Source: Eutreptiella sp. 'Long Island Sound 2002' (Eukaryota; Euglenozoa; Euglenophyceae; Eutreptiales; Eutreptiaceae). Taken from it: a stretch of DNA of 64,000 bases. Shown piece after piece: positions 49,501 to 57,270 of the stretch. The stretch is taken from positions 165,175,872-165,239,871 of the forward strand of contig OZ038380.1 of the NCBI GenBank assembly GCA_964036045.1, in the 5' to 3' direction. The translations under genes and the position numbers were made by a program. Each line of letters begins with the position of its first letter. Within the stretch, counting starts at the first letter, position 1. The notes below the pieces were generated by a model that was not told the origin of the DNA, did not search any database, and saw only the letters and a list, made by a program, of their open reading frames with translations.

Positions 49501-50820
49501 TATGTCTTCAAACGGTTTAGGTACCGCCTGCCGGAAGTGCTCGGAGAGCTATACTTCATGGCGACCAAGGAGGGGAAAATCAAGACCCTCAAGGAAGCCA
49601 AGAAGTGGCTCAACGAGCAGGAGCGGGTGGACGCTCCGCAGGTGGCTGCCAAGCGCTGGAAGTCCATCAAGCTTGAGCATGATGGACGGGAGATCCGCCT
49701 AAGGGACTGGCGTGACTTCCGAGGGAAATACACCCTCTTCCGCCGCAACGTGGAGGATTGGAACGAGGGTGACGAGCAGGCTCGCCTGCTCTCCATGCTG
49801 CCGGAAGCATGGATCAAGAGGGTCACCAAGGAGGAATCCAAGAGGGCCAAGTCCAACCACACGGTCAAGATGATGCTCCCCAAAGAGTATCACTCGAACG
49901 TGGTGGCTTGGGCGAAGAAGAACGTGGCCCGGGATGTCAAACGGCACTCCCTGCGGAACGCTCTTCTCATCACCGTCTCGGGCGATCGCGAGAAGACCGC
50001 GATGTGGCGCCTTGACGAGTGTGAGTTGAGCGGCCAGACCATCCGTCTGCAGCCCATCCCGGCGCGGATGAGCTGCGACGAGATCCTGGAGTGGGTCGGC
50101 GAGGAAGTACTCAAGGAGTACCGAAACCTCCACCACACCCGCGGGTTGAGGCCCGGCGACCGCGACGTCAACTATGTTGGCGAGGGACCTGGCGGGGAAG
50201 CTGCCATGGACCCAGCGGGAGCCGGCGGCGATGAGACTCTCGTCGACGATGACGACGACGATGAGCCCGCCGAAGTGGCCGTTTGTGCCTTCGTGGCCAG
50301 GAACCTGAGCGCGGGGAGCAAACCGGGAAACTGGAAGCCCCTGCAGCAGGGTTGGAGGAAGCAGGAGAAGAGGGACCCTCGCCGCATTGGCGACCCTCCG
50401 CTGTCCTTTGGGGAGTTCATACGAGCTCACCCTCAGGGCTGTTTTGTGTGTTATGGGAGGAAGCGAGGCTTCAACCATGACCACCGAACATGCCCCGTCC
50501 ACAAGGCCGACACGGAGGCTTACAAGAAGGCGCACGGGTCGAAGAAGCGTGCGCCCGCGGGTATCCGGGAAGCCAAGGTGGAGGTGGACAGGGACGAGCT
50601 CTCCAAGCTGGTGTCGCAGGGCACCGAGTTGGCCAAGGGGATCCAGGAGATCAAGAGGAACTGGGTCCCCAGGTCGGACAACAAGAACAAGGAGAACAAC
50701 CAGAACAACCAGGACAAGGACAAGGACAAGAAGCCTACTCGTAGTGAGAGGAGGAAGAAGGGCGTCAACGACGTTGAGGCCGAGGAGAACACCCCCTCTT
50801 CCACAACCGACGCCCCCTAG
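46510..50820 (+). CDS. gag: Gag polyprotein of the chromovirus (1436 aa)
   Basis: The structural protein that would assemble the particle and bind element RNA. I start it at the first ATG in the frame (46510). It is far larger than usual Ty3/gypsy Gags. A 120-residue N-terminal domain rich in Trp and Arg comes first. Then come a long Ala/Glu/Lys coiled coil (about 318-457), a Pro/Gly-rich collagen-like segment (about 592-657), a second coiled coil (about 664-733) and an Arg/Asp-rich linker. The retrotransposon Gag domain follows (about 950-1230; MYDGNPLNLDRFLEKLDDW is the typical opening), and a DDDDDDE acidic patch. Near the C-terminus is a knuckle C1311-X2-C-X8-H-X4-C, wider than the classical CX2CX4HX4C. 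It ends DAP-TAG and the frame remains open beyond. Confidence 0.88.
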   Translation: MVNWQEAGKLWPRPHPHAARLLRGLVWDQHYRHSHPQCEGGMPGSFELREDMGEDRLRAVEEWLRAEGYKWRFRRKRWRTWTRPDRPGEGLRPDGIEEDETPNEYPSGASINVSLWDMIEKSFPEPGSERRLQGSSSASPGKERRSAGDRKRERKWREYQESLAAEAAQGAKGGTPAPSTQRANGGHHPGHATLGDFMEVAKQTQAKPRRLLLRPQQAPAGPSSDVESAHRGRMPADQASSSSSAAPAQRDVARACERVCRVPCNLRVARQRATQRNAAVEGAVGIAHEEATEWGRGMGYHASKVAAIAAGLTAAAAHEAVAARIRATDEEARRTQEAIACKEAEVKALEEALAQGRAKKEAEERAHAEATAKAQEDTAKKEAIEAARRKVAEEKAKTEAELAALEAQKARLQQAREAEAARAREEAEARAAAATAAAMEEAEAKLRHETPPGGSRVETLRKLFEGDASSRMTLDEADTGSSGSSGTTAHRRRKGKGKTPERPRRPTGGHPHDSDPFFTASDGDERGRRHRQVVAWTGGGGGDVPMEPEGEDEDLPPPYRSSESSVTETPRWGDMDEDDDMDFGITRKRPSSDPPRRPGGDPPGPPGGGPSGPPGGRPPSGPPGGGPPGGGGPPGPGGPGGGPPGGPPGDPDDPPGNGDPDTTWRWIVYLRRRVQLLELEVDTGKGEMARISRVAARAQKELDIARAETKSLTNVVSGLQERLDALEARGSVGSDHPPLESGSSDDGWGPGPGPGRPHAPGGAPRSRPSAIAPSLTAPSHHSAGRRNERVPPGSGSEDWRDEWLSAEYRNRRAPPRTPVRPRRPAPAPEPIPIAGGRYGGLRDEVPRGDVEWDVGEGEDLDLDLEECDMSPPRGVRREAAELSRRRRDEDAYMDAVRREHFGSAYVEEPRRSHRGSMEEMDVAAVGVRGRGRWEPRSTSRPAFMVSKAADAAVWEDLKDIKPPMYDGNPLNLDRFLEKLDDWGLTVTEDLPPADAERYVFKRFRYRLPEVLGELYFMATKEGKIKTLKEAKKWLNEQERVDAPQVAAKRWKSIKLEHDGREIRLRDWRDFRGKYTLFRRNVEDWNEGDEQARLLSMLPEAWIKRVTKEESKRAKSNHTVKMMLPKEYHSNVVAWAKKNVARDVKRHSLRNALLITVSGDREKTAMWRLDECELSGQTIRLQPIPARMSCDEILEWVGEEVLKEYRNLHHTRGLRPGDRDVNYVGEGPGGEAAMDPAGAGGDETLVDDDDDDEPAEVAVCAFVARNLSAGSKPGNWKPLQQGWRKQEKRDPRRIGDPPLSFGEFIRAHPQGCFVCYGRKRGFNHDHRTCPVHKADTEAYKKAHGSKKRAPAGIREAKVEVDRDELSKLVSQGTELAKGIQEIKRNWVPRSDNKNKENNQNNQDKDKDKKPTRSERRKKGVNDVEAEENTPSSTTDAP
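50818..50820 (+). promoter_or_regulatory. Gag-Pol junction stop codon, candidate programmed readthrough site
   Basis: A lone TAG, followed by CGG AGC CCC, is the only stop in about 3110 otherwise open codons. It sits exactly between the Gag C-terminus and Pol. A stop followed by CGG is a known type of leaky context in some plant viruses. GC-rich sequence just downstream (GCCC 50825-50828 versus GGGC 50838-50842) could form a hairpin. Readthrough is inferred. Confidence 0.6.
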
Positions 50821-53800
50821 CGGAGCCCCTGCAGCCAAGGGCCCCAGCTAGGGCGGTCGCAGGATGGTGACGTGGGAAGCGCCGAACCATCCCAGTCGGG
50901 AGTCGATAAGCACAAGGGGACTGCCGCGGGCGGAAGGCCCGGTCCGGCGCCCAGTCGCGGAGGCGGGGTGAGGGCAAGTGAAGGCACGAACCCTTGCACC
51001 CGTCCGTCCTTCGCGACCAAGAATGTGTTTGATGTACTACAGGATCTATCCGAGAGTATCGGAGGATCACCCGGACCGCAGCTGGATGCTGCAGATGGGC
51101 AGCCTGAGCCCATTGTCCACGACCTGCACCAGTCGCTTGTCGAGCTTCTGGAACGGCCGGAGATCCTGAGTTTGCACGCCGTGCGCCGTGTCGGTCGCGA
51201 GCGGCAGTTGCATCTTAAGGTCCGTGCCTTATGCGGGGAAGTGGAAAAGGTTTTCGACGTGTTGGTCGACACGGGAGCTCAAGTCAGCTTGGTCAAGGCT
51301 GGCTTGCTTCCGCCAGAGTGTCTTACCGACAGTCGGAAACCTGTCAGGCTGAAGGTGGCGAACGGCCAGTACATTGTGGGAGGCACGAAGGAAGCGGCCA
51401 TTGGGCTGCAGTTCGTGAACCATCGTGAGCTGAGCCGCCCAGACCTCGGCAAGGAAATCCTCCTGCACGGTCGCTTCTACGAGGCTGAGATGGACTGGGA
51501 CATGATCGTCGGGTACGACTTCATGATGGAGACGGACTCCGGCGTCCTCCCGGCCCAGGCCTCCATGACACTGTACCAGGACGACCAGCTCTCGTGGCTT
51601 TCGTCACCTGAGCACCATGTGGAATGCCAATGGATCCACCCCGAACGCAATCAGCTCGAAGTGGCCGCGCTGGACACTGAGCCCACTGGGCCAGCAAGCC
51701 AGGAGTACGGCGTAATGCCGGAAGTGGCGAACCGAGTGGTCGCGGACCTGGGAGCGTCGGATCTGGCCCTGGATGCGTTCTCTTCAGGAACCTCCGCCCA
51801 TCTACGGGTATGTGAGAATTACTGGAGCGCACAGGACTCCGCGTGGAAGAAGCACTGGGGTCCGCATCAGGGATTGATGTGGATCCATTGCCCCCGTTGG
51901 GACATTCCAAGAGCGATAGCGAAGATTCGCAAGGACCGCTCCAAGGCAGTGCTGGTTGTTCCTATGGGATGCACCGAGGAGGAAAGTACCCGACATTGGG
52001 TAGCCTCATTGACCAACATGACCTTAAACAAGGTCGTCCTACCGGCTGGAGAGAGTGTCTATCAGGACGCTAAGGGACAGCCCATGCCACCCCAGAGATG
52101 GCCAACGGAATTCCACTATGTGGATGGGGGCCTTGATCAGGCCGACGCCACGGACTTCGTGTGTGTCAACCGCATCATAGCAGAGCCCTGGCGACAATGC
52201 TTTGCGGTTCCCCCTGTTGACATCGAAGAATCGGATTCGGAAGACCCCCTCACTGAAGAGGAGTGGGATCTGGTTCAGGGGTATATGGATCAGCCCTTTC
52301 ACGACTGGGGAATCCAGCGTGAGGGCAAAGGCCAGGACAAAGCCTGGTGGGAAGTGGACTCAATCGTCTCCGGTTCCTATGACGGGAATACCTTCGTACA
52401 GAGGGTGCTGGATCACATGTCCAGCCAAGACGAGCCGCCTGGCGGTAACCCACCCACCTACGGCGATCTGTTCCGAGGCAAGACCAGAGATGGCCCTTTG
52501 GGCCACCTGGGAAGACCACCTGAGCCGAAAGCGAGCGGGGTCGCTACCCCTCAAGTAAGCTCCGTGGTTCAAGTGCCCGGAAAAGCCAAGGCGGAGTCCG
52601 ATGACTGCCCCAAGATCCAGGCGTTGAGGGCCAAGCTGAAGCAGAAGTATGGGAATACCTTCTTCAGCGGAAAGCCTGTGTTTCCCCCACCGGTGCGTGG
52701 ACCGTATGGCGAGGCCAAGATACGACTGAAGCAGGACCCCCGTGTGTATCGGCACCGGGAGTTTGCCCTGAGGGGCGAGAGGAAAGAGGCCATGGAGAAG
52801 ATCCTCCGTGACTTCATCCAGAGAGGCTGGCTCGAGCCGTGCCACTCCGAATGGGCCTCTCCGTGCTTCGTCGTCCCCAAGAAGGTTGCCGGTGAGTGGC
52901 GGCTCGTGGTCGACTACCGCGGCCTGAACGCCCAAACGCAGCACGACAGCTATACGCTGCCCCTCATTGAGGACATGCTGCAAAAGCAACACCGGCGGAG
53001 GATCTTCACGGTGATTGACCTGAAACATGGTTATCATCAGATGCCTCTCGCCGAGGAGTCCCGTGCCTGCACAGCCATGAGCACTCCACTTGGACCTCTC
53101 CAGTGGAAGGTGATGCCCATGGGCGTTACCAACGGCAATGCAGCTTTTCAGCGGATGCTGGAGAACCTGCTTGAGCCGGTGCGCGATTGTGCGGACCCCT
53201 TCGTGGACGACGTGATCATCGCGTCCGGGGACCCCAGCATGAGCTACGAGGAGCTCCTGGAGGCACACGAAAGGGACGTCACTCGAGTGCTGGACCTTCT
53301 GGTTCGGCACAAACTCACGGGCAGCAGTGACAAGGCCACCATTGCGGTAAGCGAGGTGGTCTTCGCTGGCCACGTAGTCGGGAACGGGCAGCGAAAGCCC
53401 ATACCTGGCAAGGTGGCTGCGATTGAGCACTGGGAAAAGCCCAAGACGGTCTCTGAGCTACGGGCGTATCTGGGGTTCTGCAACTACTACTCGGGGTATA
53501 TCAAGATGTATGCCGAGTATGCAGCCCCCATGACGACCATGCTCAAGGGCAACCGAGAGGAGACCAAGAAGGGGTCCAAGAAGGCTCTGGTCTGGACAGC
53601 TGAGTCCGACCGTGCCTTTGAGGGGATGAAGCAGGCGCTGCTATCCGCAGTGGGTCTGCACCTCGTGGATCCCGACCGAGGGTTCGTCCTGCGCACCGAC
53701 GCTTCCGACTACGCCATTGGCGCTGTGTTGGAGCAAGTGCTTGACGACGGGAGGCACGTGCCCGTGGCCTTCTGGAGCCGAGTCCTGGCGGAAGGCCAGA

Positions 53801-55803
53801 GACGGACGTGGACGCCCCGTGAAAAGGAGGCGTATGCCATCGTCATGGCTCTCAGGAAATGGGCTGGGTACATAGCCCTCCATCCCGTCACCGTCTGCAC
53901 CGACCATCAGAGTCTGCAGTCGTGGCACAAGGAGCACGTGGACACCCCCTCAGGTCCCGCCTCCCGACGGGCAAGATGGCACGAGGCCTTGGCCAAGTTC
54001 GACCTTACGGTTGTTTATATTCCTGGAAAGGATAACACCGTGGCGGACTGTCTCAGCAGGTGGGCCTATCCCGCCAGCAAGGGCATGCAGGACATCTTTG
54101 CCCATGGCGATGAGGCTGAGACCGCTGAAGCCAAGAGGATCATTGAAATGGAGCGCCTGATGGAGGAGGAGGGTGCTAAATGCTTCGTCGTCATGGCTGC
54201 GGATGCCCCCCTCGCGTCGAGGGTGAGCAGAGCGGTCAGTGTACTCGCCCCTGAGGGAGCTGAGTCCGACAAGCACCTCTTCCCGGAGTCTTGCCTCCAG
54301 GACGACTGGACCGACGATTACACCAAGTCTGAGGCCTTTGCGGCCGAGTATAGGGCTGTGACCGACCCTGACGACGGGCAGAAGTGGCCAAAGGGGCTGA
54401 CCGAGGAAGATGGCAAGCTCTACCGGAATAGTAAGCTGCTAGTACCGGAGTCCCGGGTGCTCGAGCTTTGCGAAGCTTGGCACCACCACATGCTGCACCC
54501 AGGGGTCAAGAAGCAAGCCCTTGACATGCAGCGCCGGTTCGAGATCGACCATATCGTTCTCTACACCGCCATCAAGAAGGTCAGGAAGGGTTGCTCGGTC
54601 TGCCAGGCCTGCAATCCCGATGACCGGAACGTCAAGGGGGAAGCCCAATGGACCCCGGTTCCTGACCAGCCCATGGAGAGCGTGGCCATGGACGTCTTCT
54701 CCATGCCCGAAGTGCACATTGGCAAGGAGACCTTTGACTGTGTGGTTCTCTGTGTGGACCGCCACAGCGGCTACGTTGTAGCCGTTCCGGCACGCAAAAA
54801 GGGGTTGCTTGCCAAGGAAGTGGCAGTCATGATGATTCGTCATTGGCTGACCGTCTTTGACATCCCCCGCACCATTTGCAGTGACCGAGGGCCCCAGTTT
54901 ACTGGTGGCTGGTTCAAGGCTATGTGTTCCCTCATGGGGATACGTCATGCCAAGAGCGTCGCCTATCTCAGCCGGTCTAACGGCCGTGCTGAAGTGGCTG
55001 GACGGCAGCTGTTCGAGAAGCTGCGCAAGGTCCACATCACCAATCCACGGCGGAACTGGTTCGAGGAGATGTGGCCTGCTCTGAAGGCCCATCATGACAC
55101 CCCCACTCCGGGCGGTTTGTCCCCTCACCAGATTCTGTTCGGCAGGGACCCCCTGGGTAGGGGACTTCCCTTGTCTGGTGATGGCATGGCTATGGATGCC
55201 AAGGAATTCTTCGCGCGGCAAGAGCAAACGGCGCGGGACATCCGCCAGCAGCTCGAGAAGGAGCATGCTGAGCGTCAGAAGTCCGCCCCGAGCTCGACAG
55301 CGCAGAAGTTCAGGGTGGGAGACCCGGTGTGGGTGATCCGACCCCGCCCCATGGGCAGCCCCCGCACCAAAACCTGGTTCACACCCGGAGAGGTGGTCCG
55401 CAGGATTGGTGAGGACACCTACCGCATCAAGGTGGGTCACGGACAGTTCCGGGAGCGCCACGAGAGTCAACTCCGTGTGCGGGAACCCGACCTCCGTGGC
55501 CAGCATGTGTCCCTGAGCTATGCCGCGCATGAGGCCGATTCGGACGACGACTATGCTGAGCAGGACGACTATACAGTCGAGAAGATCCTGGCTCAGCGTC
55601 CGAAGGCCTCGGCACCCGGAGGACTGGAGTTCAAGGTTCGTTGGCGAGGCTATGGGCCGTCCCACGACACCTGGGAACCCGTCTCCTCGTTCGTGCCGCG
55701 GGTCAATACTCCCTTCATGGAGTACATCCGCAGGCACAAGACCAAGATCCACGTTTCGGACTTGGCAGCGCTCACCCGGGCGATTGCAGCCAGGGGTGCC
55801 TGA
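50821..55803 (+). CDS. pol: Pol polyprotein: protease, RT, RNase H, integrase, chromodomain
   Basis: This carries out maturation, reverse transcription and integration of the element. Residues are numbered from the GTG at 50872. Aspartic protease: VDTGAQ, Asp133, with flap-side MIVGYDFM. A methylase-like segment lies at about 292-398. RT spans about 604-830 with PCFVVPKK, DLKHGYHQ and catalytic FVDD at 777-780. RNase H has Asp943, Glu986 and Asp1011, ending DNTVADCLSR. Integrase has the HHCC finger H1205-H1209-C1241-C1244 and catalytic D1274, D1338 and E1374, i.e. D-X63-D-X35-E. A GPY/F-like region follows (1480s-1530s). The chromodomain is at 1567-1625 (YTVEKIL, VRWRGYG, DTWEP). No in-frame ATG exists before 51490, past the protease active site, so Pol must be made by readthrough of the TAG or from a non-AUG start. 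All catalytic residues are present. Confidence 0.95.
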   Translation, partial: RSPCSQGPQLGRSQDGDVGSAEPSQSGVDKHKGTAAGGRPGPAPSRGGGVRASEGTNPCTRPSFATKNVFDVLQDLSESIGGSPGPQLDAADGQPEPIVHDLHQSLVELLERPEILSLHAVRRVGRERQLHLKVRALCGEVEKVFDVLVDTGAQVSLVKAGLLPPECLTDSRKPVRLKVANGQYIVGGTKEAAIGLQFVNHRELSRPDLGKEILLHGRFYEAEMDWDMIVGYDFMMETDSGVLPAQASMTLYQDDQLSWLSSPEHHVECQWIHPERNQLEVAALDTEPTGPASQEYGVMPEVANRVVADLGASDLALDAFSSGTSAHLRVCENYWSAQDSAWKKHWGPHQGLMWIHCPRWDIPRAIAKIRKDRSKAVLVVPMGCTEEESTRHWVASLTNMTLNKVVLPAGESVYQDAKGQPMPPQRWPTEFHYVDGGLDQADATDFVCVNRIIAEPWRQCFAVPPVDIEESDSEDPLTEEEWDLVQGYMDQPFHDWGIQREGKGQDKAWWEVDSIVSGSYDGNTFVQRVLDHMSSQDEPPGGNPPTYGDLFRGKTRDGPLGHLGRPPEPKASGVATPQVSSVVQVPGKAKAESDDCPKIQALRAKLKQKYGNTFFSGKPVFPPPVRGPYGEAKIRLKQDPRVYRHREFALRGERKEAMEKILRDFIQRGWLEPCHSEWASPCFVVPKKVAGEWRLVVDYRGLNAQTQHDSYTLPLIEDMLQKQHRRRIFTVIDLKHGYHQMPLAEESRACTAMSTPLGPLQWKVMPMGVTNGNAAFQRMLENLLEPVRDCADPFVDDVIIASGDPSMSYEELLEAHERDVTRVLDLLVRHKLTGSSDKATIAVSEVVFAGHVVGNGQRKPIPGKVAAIEHWEKPKTVSELRAYLGFCNYYSGYIKMYAEYAAPMTTMLKGNREETKKGSKKALVWTAESDRAFEGMKQALLSAVGLHLVDPDRGFVLRTDASDYAIGAVLEQVLDDGRHVPVAFWSRVLAEGQRRTWTPREKEAYAIVMALRKWAGYIALHPVTVCTDHQSLQSWHKEHVDTPSGPASRRARWHEALAKFDLTVVYIPGKDNTVADCLSRWAYPASKGMQDIFAHGDEAETAEAKRIIEMERLMEEEGAKCFVVMAADAPLASRVSRAVSVLAPEGAESDKHLFPESCLQDDWTDDYTKSEAFAAEYRAVTDPDDGQKWPKGLTEEDGKLYRNSKLLVPESRVLELCEAWHHHMLHPGVKKQALDMQRRFEIDHIVLYTAIKKVRKGCSVCQACNPDDRNVKGEAQWTPVPDQPMESVAMDVFSMPEVHIGKETFDCVVLCVDRHSGYVVAVPARKKGLLAKEVAVMMIRHWLTVFDIPRTICSDRGPQFTGGWFKAMCSLMGIRHAKSVAYLSRSNGRAEVAGRQLFEKLRKVHITNPRRNWFEEMWPALKAHHDTPTPGGLSPHQILFGRDPLGRGLPLSGDGMAMDAKEFFARQEQTARDIRQQLEKEHAERQKSAPSSTAQKFRVGDPVWVIRPRPMGSPRTKTWFTPGEVVRRIGEDTYRIKVGHGQFRERHESQLRVREPDLRGQHVSLSYAAHEADSDDDYAEQDDYTVEKILAQRPKASAPGGLEFKVRWRGYGPSHDTWEPVSSFVPRVNTPFMEYIRRHKTKIHVSDLAALTRAIAARGA

Positions 55804-57259
55804 TCAGCGCCCTGAGCTCTCCCCTGATGCGTTTTGAGCGCTTGTGAGGCCGACGTACCGTCCCTTGCTTGCTTACTCTCTTCCATCTTTCGGTGACAGA
55901 GTGGCCATATACCCCCCTGCTGAATCCAAAGGAGGATGGCCCCTCTCTTCAATTCTACTCGTGACTCCCCACCTGCTGAATCCTTGGGAAACCAGGTAGG
56001 CGACTGACCTTCATTTTTCTGAGCTCTTGGGGCCTTGAAGCCCATACGACGTTGCGCAACGGATGCCGCTGTCATCGGCATTGCGATTTTTGGTGTGTGG
56101 TCTGGTCCCATGGCATTTGCGGGATCCAGACCAGTCGACGTGTGTCTCGAGACAATATATGGCCTGAAACTCAGGCGTTTTCCTGTCCACCCTCCTGCAT
56201 TTGCCTTATCCTGACCGTGGCGTGGTTTGGCGCTCTGTTCAGAGTGTGTTTACACGCCTATTTACCCCGCTTGTTTTGCTTTTCTGCCCTCCAGGATATG
56301 TGCATCTGTATGTTGCTGTCTTCAGCCCATCACCGGAGTGTGGACTGTTTTTCACTGATCGAATATGAAGGCGCCTTGAGTCGCCATGTACATGTTCTTA
56401 CAGCCTGGTCCAGCCTGGACCAGTACTTGATTACAGATTCTACTGTTTGAGTGCTCGTGATACCGTGTTGCCCTATTCGCTGTGATGTGTGGAGATCCTG
56501 ATGGCGCCAGGCGGGAAGCCCAGTTGCCTGACTACACTCCCAGCGGTCCGCCACTGTCAGTCCCAGTGTGAGCCTACCGATTCGCAGACGCACTTGCATT
56601 CGGATGGCGGCCTCCGGTGCTCCTGACCTCGGTCAGTCTGCCTGGGAAGCTGGTGGTTTGAGGAGTCGACGCCTCCGCCCACACTGCATGAGGACTCCCT
56701 CATGTATGGCCTTCGTGGTAATAGGGCGAGGGAAAAGACGGCCTTGATGCCCGATCCCTTAAGGAGGAGCTCCCTTAAGATCTGGGGTTCTTAAGGAGTT
56801 CGACTATGGCACTCTGGACTCGCGTCGTATGGATATGGACATGGTGCGCCCGAGGAAGGACCCGTGGGGACTCTCCCCACTCGGCGGGCCTTGGGAAGTT
56901 TGGGGCAGCCTCATGGATCTTTGTGGTCGCTCTCGACCTGTGGGACCACCTCGGTCGTCGTGTGTCGCCTGTGTTGGCCGTGTATGCCACTGCCACTGTG
57001 GTGGTGACCGTAGCAGCCGGCACCCGGTGCGCCTGGTATGGGTTAACGGGTCCTTTGGATGCCGAACAATCGCCGCCAGGACCCGGGACTTGATACTTGA
57101 TACTATACATGTGCTACGAGCTTATACAACATCATACCTATCTTACTGTGTGTGAGCCAGCCTGAAGTGAGGATGTGACACCCCCCCCCTTCCAGGAAGT
57201 GGTCCTGGGTACCCGCTGCCATGCGTGGGTGTTATCGAGCCCCCCCCAGGGTTTGCTCT
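55804..57259 (+). other. Non-coding 3' region of the chromovirus
   Basis: About 1.46 kb between the pol stop (TGA 55801-55803) and the polypurine tract. ORFs up to about 130 codons exist but none resembles an envelope, aORF or other known retroelement product. A C run is at 57181-57189. Near the end, CTGGGTACCCGCT (57205-57217) can pair with AGCGGTACCCAG at the start of the 3' LTR (57274-57285). Confidence 0.75.
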
Positions 57260-57270
57260 AAGGAGGGGGG
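57260..57270 (+). promoter_or_regulatory. Polypurine tract
   Basis: AAGGAGGGGGG ends at the base before the 3' LTR (TGAAGCGG from 57271). This is the expected position and composition of the plus-strand primer left by RNase H. Confidence 0.9.

Noticed and set aside
50818-50820. Alternative genetic code (TAG = Gln, as in some ulvophyte algae)
   Set aside because: Only one TAG occurs in over 3100 codons, exactly at the Gag-Pol boundary, whereas a reassigned codon should be frequent. Readthrough fits better.
56052-56450. 132-codon Cys-rich ORF in the chromovirus 3' region, considered as an envelope-like or extra gene
   Set aside because: It has no signal peptide, no convincing membrane anchor and no similarity I recognise; the length is expected by chance.
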